DNA of 64,000 bases, from the NCBI RefSeq assembly GCF_037201915.1, contig NZ_CP147505.1, forward strand, positions 372,001-436,000, given 5' to 3'. Under the pieces are notes generated by a model. That model was not told the origin of the DNA and ran no database searches. It saw only the letters and a list, made by a program, of their open reading frames with translations. A program made the position numbers and the translations under genes. Positions 55,206-62,711 of the stretch are shown one piece after another; position 1 is the first letter of the stretch, and each line of letters opens with the position of its first letter. The stretch comes from Haloplanus sp. CK5-1 (GTDB lineage Archaea > Halobacteriota > Halobacteria > Halobacteriales > Haloferacaceae).

Positions 55206-55496
55206 ATGCCCGCCCCGTCGCCCGACCCGCCAGACCCAGACGACGCCCTCGTCCTCGCCCCCGACTGCCGGCGCTGTCCCGCCCTCGTCGAGGCCCGCGA
55301 CCGGATCGCGTGGGGGAACGGGCCGCGGGACGCCGCGGTGATGGTGGTGGGCGAAGCCCCCGCCGCGGGCGACCAGACCGACGACGACTGGCCCGGGGGC
55401 AACCGCTCGGGGTTGGCGTACACCTCGCGACACTCCGGACGGTGGATCCGTTCGCTGCTCGCGGCCCACGGGGTCGAAACTCGCCCGCGGCCGTAA
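55206..55496 (+). pseudogene. Truncated uracil-DNA glycosylase (family 4/5-like)
   Basis: 96 aa. CRRCPALVEARDRIAWGNGP holds the Fe-S cysteines and VMVVGEAPAAGDQ the first catalytic-motif region; then GGNRSGLAYTSRHSGRWIRSLLAAHG. The protein stops after HGVETRPRP, where relatives continue for another ~100 residues with the second cysteine pair and the uracil-binding motifs. No continuation is visible in any frame before the HIT gene 69 nt on, so the 3' half has been lost. Confidence 0.75.
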
Positions 55497-55565
55497 CGTC
55501 GGGTCGCGACCCGATCCTCCCGCCAGTCGCGTGGTTTCTTTAGCGTGGCCGTGCTACGGCCGCGC

Positions 55566-55985
55566 ATGACCGACTGCATCTTCTGTAGCATCGTCGACGG
55601 CGACATCCCCAGTCACACCGTCTACGAGGACGACCGTGTGATGGCCTTCCTCGACGCCAACCCCCTCGCTCGGGGCCACACGCTCGTCATCCCGAAGGCC
55701 CACCACGAGCGGGTGAACGACCTGCCCGCGGACCTCGCGACGGACGTCTTCGCGGCCGTCCACGACCTGACCGACCGGATCGAACGCGCCGTCGACGCCG
55801 ACGCGACGACCATCGCGTTCAACAACGGCACCGCCGCCGGTCAGGAAGTTCCTCACGTCCATGCCCACGTCGTCCCCCGATCCGAGGCCGACGGCGGGCG
55901 ACCGATCCACGCCCTGATCGAGGACCGCCCCGACGTGGCCGACGACGAACTCGCGGACCTGGCCGAGACCATCGGCTCCGCCTGA
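55566..55985 (+). CDS. HIT-family nucleotide hydrolase
   Basis: 139 aa. N-terminal CIFCSIVDGDIPSHTVYEDD and the histidine triad HVHAHVVPR are complete, as in HINT/diadenosine-type hydrolases. Likely cleaves AMP-linked nucleotides. Start at 55566. This is the last ordinary chromosomal gene before the IS-bounded island. Confidence 0.93.
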   Translation: MTDCIFCSIVDGDIPSHTVYEDDRVMAFLDANPLARGHTLVIPKAHHERVNDLPADLATDVFAAVHDLTDRIERAVDADATTIAFNNGTAAGQEVPHVHAHVVPRSEADGGRPIHALIEDRPDVADDELADLAETIGSA

Positions 55986-56283
55986 CATGGCCCTTCGTGT
56001 CGGCCGTGCCGCCCGATGAAATGGGATTAAACAATATTATTTCGTTTCAATAAACTACTTTATACTGGCCGTCCGTTCTCCATATCGCGGAGGTGACCGA
56101 CATACAGACACGAACTATCGGTAGAACACAGCATACTGCCACTACCGAATGAGGCTTGGTCAGTCTCCAGCGTGTTACGCCTGGGCATATCCCCGTTCAG
56201 TTCGTGGCAGACGCTCACACTCGCTACCGGTGGAGCGTCACCGCTTTTCGTCCGCCCGTGCCGGTCCTTCCCGCCGTCGAGCG
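55986..56283. other. AT-rich boundary between chromosome and island
   Basis: Base composition drops sharply after the HIT stop; 56020-56070 contains several TATA-like runs (TTATACTGG). A short coding-like fragment with no family can be read on the minus strand. No tRNA or clear attachment core is visible. Confidence 0.4.
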
Positions 56284-56974
56284 GGTCGCGTTAACTTTGG
56301 CGTGAGTTGTGCCGGACGGCGAGGGCTTGGAGCCACGATTCTGCTGTCTGCGGTTCGACATGGCTGAAACTAGTTGCAAATGAGGAGGTTCGTCGTTCTA
56401 TTTCCCAAAAGACACGTTCGATGGCATTCCGATTCCCATGTGAAACCATCTGGAATCGGTACCCGTCTTCGTCGAGGACGTTCACTAGATAATCGGCGTC
56501 ATCGACGAGAAATTCGACGCCATCTAGCCGATATCGTCGATGAAGTTCGGTCAGAAACCATCGCGTCGTCTGTTTCGTCGTCGCTGGAAACAGCCTGAAC
56601 TGCAGGATTTCGTTTGTTTGGGGATCGACGGCACCGTACAGCCAGTAGTCGTCACCGTTGATGCGGATCACTTTCTCGTCAACCGCAAGTTGATCCGCAC
56701 TCACCGTCGACATCGGCTGTAGATCGGCCTTGTGCACCCAGTTGTGAACCGCGACGTGACTACGTTTGACTCCCAACTCATCGAGAAACTGACTGGCATC
56801 CCTTGTTGACATACCGGCGAGATGACACCGGATGCCCACTTGAATCGCCCACTCGGGAGTCCGCTTTCGCTCCACAAACGACAAGTCGATCCACTCGATA
56901 CATCCGTTGAGGCGGTCGAATTCTGGCATAAGCACTCAGAACTCGTCCGCCTCATCCTCTAACTTAACGCGACC
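56284..56974 (-). mobile_element. IS6-family insertion sequence, copy 1
   Basis: Ends are GGTCGCGTTAACTTTGG at the left and, read inward, GGTCGCGTTAAGTTAGAGG at the right: an 11-bp perfect terminal inverted repeat with further partial match. One transposase gene fills nearly the whole element. No target duplication. Confidence 0.9.
56291..56929 (-). CDS. IS6-family DDE transposase (copy 1)
   Basis: 212 aa from ATG 56929; a GTG 6 nt upstream is possible. DDE residues: LAVDEKVI (D), LVDDADYL (D) and NAIERVFWEIERR (E). HTH-like N-terminus MSTRDASQFLDELGVKRSHVAVHNWV. Differs from copy 2 by a few residues (for example DEDGYRFQMVSHG against DEDGCRFQMISHG), so the copies are not freshly duplicated. 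Confidence 0.92.
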   Translation of the reverse strand: MPEFDRLNGCIEWIDLSFVERKRTPEWAIQVGIRCHLAGMSTRDASQFLDELGVKRSHVAVHNWVHKADLQPMSTVSADQLAVDEKVIRINGDDYWLYGAVDPQTNEILQFRLFPATTKQTTRWFLTELHRRYRLDGVEFLVDDADYLVNVLDEDGYRFQMVSHGNRNAIERVFWEIERRTSSFATSFSHVEPQTAESWLQALAVRHNSRQS

Positions 56975-57030
56975 GTCAGCCCCTCACATACCTTCATAAC
57001 CATCCAATTTCACTTCGGGAGTATACAAAC

Positions 57031-57897
57031 ATGGTCGGTACCCCGGACAATCCCCTCACGCAATCTTCTACGTATTCGGGCAAAGTGTATCGGCTCTCCA
57101 GCACTCAAGGATCGCTCAGTCTCGAGTTCCTTCGCGACCAACTGGACGGTACAACCATTCATCTAGACCCACCATCTGAGTACGAGGAAGATGATGACCT
57201 GATTAAACCGGATGTATTCAAGAAAGACGGTAAAATCAAGATCATCACCACCATCGAAGACGTGGAAATCGTTGGGGACGGCAGCCTAAGAGCACTCTCC
57301 GGCAATATCGTGCTCGACGAAACCGGTTCAGTCGTATTTCGAGATGATCGAGTCTTGATCTTGGATACCGAATCGGTCCGCTTTCTCTCCTTTAGCGACG
57401 GTGATGACTACTACATGGTGCTGATTGCCGGACGGAACCTCGTTGAAAACGTTCTCGAGATCATCCGTGAGAAACTCGGAAACCTGGATCTCTCACTTCT
57501 GGAGGTCAACCTCAGTTCAGACGACATCGAACACATTGCCGACCAGCTCGCCGAAGAACTCCTGAACACTACATTCCAAGACTTCCCTCAGTCCTCGATA
57601 AACAAGAAGTACATTTCTGGTCGTGGCTATCAGTCCGAGCCGGAATACCAGGAGGAAAAGAAACGGGGATCGGTGCGCACTCACATGATGGCAACACAGG
57701 AAATCGGCGAAGGCGAGAAGGTCATCAGTATCTCGGAGGATGCGCTGGTTCGAAGCTACTCTAACATGGAACTGGAGACCTATCTTACGCTGATCCAAGA
57801 GTACCTTCTCCCCCAAATCTCAAAACAATCGACGGTGACTGACTTCACGGCACCAGGTGACCAGTCAACGGTAAACGACTTCGCCGACCAAAACTGA
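57031..57897 (+). CDS. Island protein with two C-terminal PIP-box-like motifs
   Basis: 288 aa, unrecognised. Mixed alpha/beta, acidic, no membrane helix. The tail reads QSTVTDF (266-272), a 5-residue spacer, then QSTVNDF (278-284); both fit Q-x-x-h-x-x-F, the core of PCNA-interacting peptides, though each lacks the second aromatic. Codon use is AT-richer than the chromosome. The next gene starts 10 nt after the stop. Confidence 0.75.
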   Translation: MVGTPDNPLTQSSTYSGKVYRLSSTQGSLSLEFLRDQLDGTTIHLDPPSEYEEDDDLIKPDVFKKDGKIKIITTIEDVEIVGDGSLRALSGNIVLDETGSVVFRDDRVLILDTESVRFLSFSDGDDYYMVLIAGRNLVENVLEIIREKLGNLDLSLLEVNLSSDDIEHIADQLAEELLNTTFQDFPQSSINKKYISGRGYQSEPEYQEEKKRGSVRTHMMATQEIGEGEKVISISEDALVRSYSNMELETYLTLIQEYLLPQISKQSTVTDFTAPGDQSTVNDFADQN

Positions 57898-57907
57898 ATA
57901 GCACACT

Positions 57908-58234
57908 ATGCCGTTCCCCGGACAACAGTCGATTCTCGAACTTGTCGGGGGAATCTCTCTGCTGGCGATTGCGCTGTTTGTCGTGAAAACCTTCCTCAAT
58001 TCGGTGTTCGCTCGCCTAATCGGTGATCGAATCGTTGATCGATGGATTTCACAGGCCAAGAAGAAGGCCAAGGCATACCAAACGCGGTATAAGAAAATCA
58101 AGGCGGACTTGGAGTTCAGTGCGTATGTAACCGACAGTCGTACGGTCAATGAAGCTTCTGAGGCTGTAGAATCAGCCATCAGAAGCAGTGTCTCGCGTAG
58201 CAAGGGTGCGGCGGAAGTTCAGGAATTCCACTAG
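57908..58234 (+). CDS. Membrane-anchored island protein (N-terminal part of an interrupted ORF?)
   Basis: 108 aa: one N-terminal membrane helix (LVGGISLLAIALFVVKTFL, about 12-30) then a basic helix QAKKKAKAYQTRYKKIKADL. Ends at TAG 58232. The same frame continues open for seven codons to the next start and on to 58717, so it may be the front part of a 269-residue protein broken by an amber codon. Confidence 0.7.
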   Translation: MPFPGQQSILELVGGISLLAIALFVVKTFLNSVFARLIGDRIVDRWISQAKKKAKAYQTRYKKIKADLEFSAYVTDSRTVNEASEAVESAIRSSVSRSKGAAEVQEFH

Positions 58235-58255
58235 ATAGACGAGAAAACGGCCAGC

Positions 58256-58717
58256 GTGACCGTCGACTACCTCAACAGCGATCCTTTCGAGATCACGATA
58301 GACCTCATACAGGACAACAGCTCGTTCTCACACTCAGACGTGAACTCGGTTGCTGACGCGAAACTGGATTCTATCGGCGTTGACATTTGCTTTGAGTTCG
58401 ATTTTAGAAATCTCAAGGGCGTACTCATGGACGTCGGGACCTTCGCGCAATTTCTTCGGGAGAGCATGGATGACGAGTTCAATGTGAGGTCAGTTACGGA
58501 AAGTCGATTCAAGGTCGGGATGCTGGAGAATGATTTGACCCTCGACGACTGGATTCAGGAACAACGTTTTGAGACCAGTCTGTTGCTGAAGGACGAACAG
58601 GGTGAGCGGTCCATCGAATTCCGTGGTGATGAGGCGGTCATCACTGCACCGTACCCCGAGGTAGATGACCAGACGGCGGAATACATCCGACTCACGTTGC
58701 TCAACTACTATCTCTAG
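58256..58717 (+). CDS. Soluble domain, probable continuation of the preceding gene
   Basis: 153 aa from GTG 58256; in the same frame as 57908-58234 and separated only by one TAG and seven codons. Beta-rich (TVDYLNSDPFEITIDLIQ), no known family. A ribosome site before GTG is absent, which favours a split gene over an independent one. Confidence 0.65.
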   Translation: MTVDYLNSDPFEITIDLIQDNSSFSHSDVNSVADAKLDSIGVDICFEFDFRNLKGVLMDVGTFAQFLRESMDDEFNVRSVTESRFKVGMLENDLTLDDWIQEQRFETSLLLKDEQGERSIEFRGDEAVITAPYPEVDDQTAEYIRLTLLNYYL

Positions 58718-58837
58718 CAATTGGCGTCAATACTGGTGAGGGGCAGTGTGGTAGTCCGGGCGCTGATTGGTGCCAATTAGAACAATAGAGTGTCCGGTAT
58801 GGTCGGTTAGTTCTGTTTCGCTGAAACCTCTCGCCAA

Positions 58838-58897
58838 TAGACTGATGCGCCCATCTGAAGGAAACCAACATAATTGGAGTCAACTTTAATCAGTCTA
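58838..58897. promoter_or_regulatory. Inverted repeat upstream of the wHTH-like gene
   Basis: TAGACTGAT (58838-58846) and ATCAGTCTA (58889-58897) are a perfect 9-bp inverted pair, 42 nt apart, just upstream of a TATA-like AGATATACC near 58909. A regulator site or a looped operator is possible. The rest of 58718-58953 holds no gene. Confidence 0.45.
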
Positions 58898-58953
58898 TGT
58901 CAGAGTAAGATATACCAACATAGACCGTATTAGTGAGTGTTGAGGCAAGCCAA

Positions 58954-59598
58954 ATGACCGAAGACGATAACCCAGATCGGGAAGACCTCGCAGAGAGACT
59001 GAAGAAACTCCCAGCCGACGAACGGCGAAAACTATTGGAAGAGGTAGAGTCTGAAGAAGAACTACCGATACTCCGATGGTCCTCGAACCCTGTGGCAGTT
59101 AAGGCTGCGTTCAACTTCGTTGAGCGCGAGGGAACTGTGACGTTCGAAGAGTTACGGTCCTACCTCCAGAGCGAGGGGCATATCGATGCGGAAGAGGGAT
59201 CGTACAACTTCGGAATCGTGGAAACTGATGATGGAGTGTTTTTCAACACTACGGGCGACCGTGAACCGGAAACAGAAATTTCGCTAACAAATACCGGGCA
59301 AGAAGTCGCAGCCGTCTTCGATGAAACCCCCGACCTTCGCCCCATCGAACGCACATTACTAATCGGTATGCAGCCATATGGAAGCGCGTTCTTCTATCTC
59401 AGTACGCTTGAGGAGAACCGCGAGGACGGCGGTCTACTTAGGGAAGACCTTGAAGAAGCACTCGTAGACGAGTATGAAGGGTCTGGAAAATACTACACGG
59501 GTTACTACAACAGCTGGTTCCACAAGTTGGGCGTAGTAGAGAAGGAAAGAGTTGGGAGGAAAGTGAAGTATCGCCTCGCAACTCCATCAGGGTGGTAG
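58954..59598 (+). CDS. Island protein with coiled-coil start and winged-helix-like C-terminus
   Basis: 214 aa. N-terminus is charged helix (EDLAERLKKLPADERRKLLEEVESEEE); the C-terminal YTGYYNSWFHKLGVVEKERVGRKVKYRLA has a winged-helix look, suggesting a DNA-binding regulator. ATG 58954 chosen; an in-frame GTG at 58933 is possible. Low GC. Confidence 0.65.
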   Translation: MTEDDNPDREDLAERLKKLPADERRKLLEEVESEEELPILRWSSNPVAVKAAFNFVEREGTVTFEELRSYLQSEGHIDAEEGSYNFGIVETDDGVFFNTTGDREPETEISLTNTGQEVAAVFDETPDLRPIERTLLIGMQPYGSAFFYLSTLEENREDGGLLREDLEEALVDEYEGSGKYYTGYYNSWFHKLGVVEKERVGRKVKYRLATPSGW

Positions 59599-59714
59599 TT
59601 ACGAAAACAATGACCAAAAATTCTGATATGCCAAAATTTCCCGGTTTGTACCCCTCCCGGTAGCTGTTGAGTTGCGCTGTTTCTCCGTGGTTAAAGAATT
59701 GAATTGAGAGTTTG

Positions 59715-60641
59715 TTAAATGTCGTCCAGATCCCGTCTGCGCTGTTCCATCTTCTCACGCTCAGTGCGACGATCGTAGTGCTTGTTGAGCACGTCGCCAC
59801 TCACGTTTGCACGGTCAGACACAGCTGGTCGGGGCACATCGTTTGAGAGCCAGTGGGTGATCCCTCCACGCCGCACAGCGTGTGGCGAGACGCTTGACGG
59901 GCATTTGCTGGCTTGCTGACGGTCAGTAGCGGCTGTACAGTTCTCGACGTCTCGATTGTGTGGGCACTCCCCCGTACTTATGCACGGGCGAGTAGCGGCG
60001 TAGATGTCGACCGCAATCGTGTTGCGATGGATGCGACCATAGGTGGTGGTGATGAGCGGCTCGCGCCCGTAGTCATCGGTTCGTTCGGATCGCTTGTGGT
60101 CGGTCCAGTCGTTGAGCAGTGTGACCGTATCTGATTTGAGGGCGACAGTTCATTCACCCTCGTGCTGGTTCTTCAGGGGTGTGTTTGCTTCGGGATGGTG
60201 TCTGATCTCCAGGTACTCGTCTCGTGGGTGGTAGTCGTCGAGATCAATCGCCCGAATCGCCCCTCGCCTCAGCATCGTTCTCCATGCCAAGTGAAGGACG
60301 ACGTGCTCGCGGGACGCATACTGGTACGTGTCGTAGTGGTCGAGGAGTGATTCTGCGACGTCGGAATCGAGCATCACGTCGCGCTCATTCTCATCATTCC
60401 ATCTGGGTTTTGAGCGTCACGCGGTTGAGATCCCCGTCGTCTCGACGCCAGTTTCGGTACTGGTTGATAGCCGCCCCTTCAAGCTCGCTGAGGTCGTCGA
60501 TGTTGGCTTCCTCGCGACACCAACGGGTAAGTGGCCGAGTCGTGAGCGGTGGCTATACAGCGTTGCTTCGGTGACGTCTCGGGAGTCGAGGTAGCGCTCA
60601 AGTGCGCCCTCGGGGTCGGAAGGGATGCTTGCGTCAGTCAT
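59715..60641 (-). pseudogene. Decayed tyrosine recombinase (integrase)
   Basis: The start (ASIPSDPEGALERYLDSRDV, from ATG 60641) shifts frame after SRLGHL, continues as TRWCREEANIDDLSELEG to LKTQM, then lacks about 30 codons before NERDVMLDSDVAESLL in another frame. After KNQHEGE there is an in-frame TGA, and the rest reads on as VALKSDTVTLLNDWTDHK. Catalytic residues are still legible: Arg in WRTMLRRGAIR, HAVRRGG and the tyrosine in LNKHYDRRT. At least two frame changes, one deletion and one nonsense codon. Confidence 0.8.
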
Positions 60642-60718
60642 GCTAGTGGTGGTGTTGAATCGTGTTCCACCACAACAGCCCGAGGATGGCGACTGGCGCG
60701 GCCCTCTTAGCTTCGGGT

Positions 60719-60909
60719 GCCGACCAGCGGTCGGCTTCCGGTGCCGGAAGCGCAGGCGCGCGAAGCGCGCCGAGAACCGAGCGTGGAAGTCCGCCCGGAA
60801 CGGCGCGTTAGCGCCGCACGCCCGGCAGAACCCGCGAAAGTCAAGTCCTGGAGCGCCCATCGACGATTTCTCGCCCGTGATCGCACGACTGCGACGGAGC
60901 AATCGTCGA
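60719..60909 (+). repeat. Block of perfect short hairpins next to the integrase remnant
   Basis: GCCGACC-AGC-GGTCGGC (60719-60735), CTTCCGG-TG-CCGGAAG (60735-60750), GGCGCGC-GAA-GCGCGCC (60755-60771), CGGCGC-GTTA-GCGCCG (60801-60816), then TCGACGATT / AATCGTCGA (60860-60868 / 60901-60909) enclosing TCGCA-CGAC-TGCGA. Six perfect stems in 191 bp with no supported gene. Could be structured RNA, recombination substrate or a palindromic repeat family. Confidence 0.75.
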
Positions 60910-60929
60910 CGTCGTCGTCTCTGAGTGCA

Positions 60930-61037
60930 CTGCCGTTGATTTCGTTCAGTCACCGAACGATTCCGAACGACGGCGGTTTTGTCCCGTGGTTCGCTGTCTC
61001 TACGGCGTGGTGCATGGCTGCTAATCATTGGGTCATT
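60930..61037 (+). repeat. Diverged direct repeat, copy A
   Basis: 108 bp sharing a codon-phased pattern with 62494-62604. Read in frame it gives conserved ISF, RTIP, WFA and NHWVI blocks; non-matching positions fall as whole codons and the two copies differ by one codon in length. May be the end of a small protein or a repeat that looks coding. Confidence 0.6.
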
Positions 61038-61161
61038 AATGCCTCTCGGTTACGAGCAACTGTGTCCCGGTAAAATCAGGCGGTAGTGGTCACGGAAACG
61101 CGACACTGCCGGTAGTTGATGAGACCGAATACAGGACGCACTCGGTCATCTTGCCCTTGAG

Positions 61162-61707
61162 TCAGTCGAACTCGGGGACGAAATCCTCGGCGAGTTCGGG
61201 AGCGAGTTCACTACCGGTGAGCCAGGTGATTTGCTCGTCGTCGAATCCGTAGTTCGGGAGTAGCGATTCGGCTGCTTCGCCGAGTGGAATATCGTTCGTG
61301 ACCACGAGAACTCGATCCCCGACCCCATCAAGCAGGATTTCGAGGGCCAGTCCCACGATTTCGGTATCCGCTTTCTCGACGACATCCTCTGATCGATCAC
61401 TGGAGTTCGCGATGAAGTTCCGTGCCCGATCCATCACCGTTGAGACGTCCGAGTCCGAATAGGCCGGACTCTCGGTGACCTTCATCCATCCCTCCTGTAC
61501 TGCCTCGTCGACAGGGGATTGATCCGGAGAGTACGCGTCGAGTGCAGGATCACCAGTCACCTCGGCGTACACCTGTGGCGAGATGCGAAAAACGGTATCG
61601 CGCTGATGGGCTTCGCGGGCGAGTGCTTGGAACCGCGTACCGTCACGTCGACCGCAACTGATGAGAACCGACGAATCGATGAAGACGACTTCTCCGTCGC
61701 GTCCCAT
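61162..61707 (-). CDS. PIN-domain nuclease-like protein
   Basis: 181 aa. Acidic PIN residues are present: Asp11 (FIDSSVL), Glu49 (YAEV), Asp114 (EKADTEIV) and Asp139 (TNDIPLG). Follows the winged-helix gene by 6 nt on the same strand, the layout of a toxin and its regulator/antitoxin. Larger than VapC (about 130 aa), so it may be a housekeeping-type PIN or a haloarchaeal branch. Confidence 0.82.
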   Translation of the reverse strand: MGRDGEVVFIDSSVLISCGRRDGTRFQALAREAHQRDTVFRISPQVYAEVTGDPALDAYSPDQSPVDEAVQEGWMKVTESPAYSDSDVSTVMDRARNFIANSSDRSEDVVEKADTEIVGLALEILLDGVGDRVLVVTNDIPLGEAAESLLPNYGFDDEQITWLTGSELAPELAEDFVPEFD

Positions 61708-61713
61708 ACTGGA

Positions 61714-62292
61714 TCAGGCCTCGACGACGGGGCGGAGTGCATCCAGAACGACGCCTGCTTCCAAGGGGGAAAGGTCCTGTTCACGAGCCATAATCCGGTG
61801 TGTGACGGACCCCTCGGCGTATTCGCGGGCGTAGTCGAGTGCGACGGCGAGCCCGTCGAGTCCGTGGCGGTCGATGTACGTATCGACGCCGTCATCCCGA
61901 ATTCGACGGGCGATCGCCTCGACTAGCTCCGGCGTGATTCGTCGTTCGGCATCGCCCGCGACCAGTTGGAGGTCGATCTCGTGAGCCGTATATTCCGCCG
62001 GCCGTCCGTCGTTCGACTGTTCGACGAAGCCTGCGGCTTCGAGGTCGTCGACGTATTCGTAGACCGTTCGTTGTGGGAGATCGAGCGTCTCGACGACATC
62101 CTGGATCGTCGTCTCCGGATGATGGTCGATATAGGTGTAGATCCACGCTTTTCGGGGATTCTCGAGGAGCGCGAACACCTCGCCACCAGTATCGAGTGGG
62201 GTATCCCAGTTAGCTTCTCTCGTCGCCATCAGTAATAGCAAGTTGCGCGCAAATTGCAATAAGTCTTGTTGAGATGGAGTCGTCACTGACAT
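61714..62292 (-). CDS. Winged-helix regulator paired with the PIN gene
   Basis: 192 aa from ATG 62292 (a TTG precedes it). TTIQDVVETLDLPQRTVYEYVDDLEAAGFV is a clear winged-helix with recognition helix. The C-terminal half (HEIDLQLVAGDAERRITPELV and on) resembles haloarchaeal HTH proteins found before PIN genes. Probably binds its own promoter and may neutralise or control the PIN partner. Confidence 0.8.
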   Translation of the reverse strand: MSVTTPSQQDLLQFARNLLLLMATREANWDTPLDTGGEVFALLENPRKAWIYTYIDHHPETTIQDVVETLDLPQRTVYEYVDDLEAAGFVEQSNDGRPAEYTAHEIDLQLVAGDAERRITPELVEAIARRIRDDGVDTYIDRHGLDGLAVALDYAREYAEGSVTHRIMAREQDLSPLEAGVVLDALRPVVEA

Positions 62293-62655
62293 CAACGTTC
62301 TACGAGCGCGCGGAGGGCTATCGTACGACCGGATCTCTCCCCATCGGTGTATTCAGTATCCCTCGATATCGACCGTCTCAGGCCCAGCAAGGGACTTCGT
62401 TCACCGACCGAACGAGCGCCTGCAGCGCCCATTCGCTTATCGAACGACCAACATCCGACAGACGGCGTCGGGTTGTTTATAAACCGACTTTGGCTGCCGA
62501 ATTTGATTTCGTTCGATAGTCGAACGATTCCGTTTGAGTGGGGTGCCGTCTGGTGGTTCGCGTACATCCAAACCCGGTGGAAAGGGTATAATCATTGGGT
62601 CATTGGATGTCGCGCGCGACCGTAATGGTCAGGTTGTACGCTATCATCTATCAAG
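62293..62655. other. Gene-poor stretch with repeat copy B
   Basis: Carries the plus-strand ORF-like segment holding repeat copy B and a TATA-like TTTATAAACC (62475-62484). Apart from the repeat I can support no gene; the upstream part of the frame has no family. Confidence 0.5.
62494..62604 (+). repeat. Diverged direct repeat, copy B
   Basis: 111 bp, same orientation as 60930-61037. Contains CGTTCGA-TAG-TCGAACG (62510-62526), a perfect 7-3-7 inverted repeat; copy A keeps only the outer CGTTC/GAACG. The copies flank the PIN/winged-helix pair. Confidence 0.6.
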
Positions 62656-62711
62656 ATGATGCGTCGGTTCGAGAAAGGAGATAGCGTCCGAGTCGACATC
62701 CCTGATGAAAC
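62656..62711 (+). pseudogene. 5' fragment of a small gene cut by IS copy 2
   Basis: Reads MMRRFEKGDSVRVDIPDET and then enters the IS. FEKGD-RV-DIPDE is the opening of short haloarchaeal proteins with an SH3/L21e-like start. No matching 3' part follows IS copy 2 or copy 1, so the remainder is gone or elsewhere. Confidence 0.6.

Noticed and set aside
53273-55606. 777-codon frame antisense to the propeller and prs genes
   Set aside because: Spans several well-supported plus-strand genes and has no recognisable domains.
60417-61028. 203-codon minus-strand frame across the hairpin block
   Set aside because: Its 5' part runs through hairpin DNA with Arg/Phe noise; only the last 60-70 codons match the integrase start.
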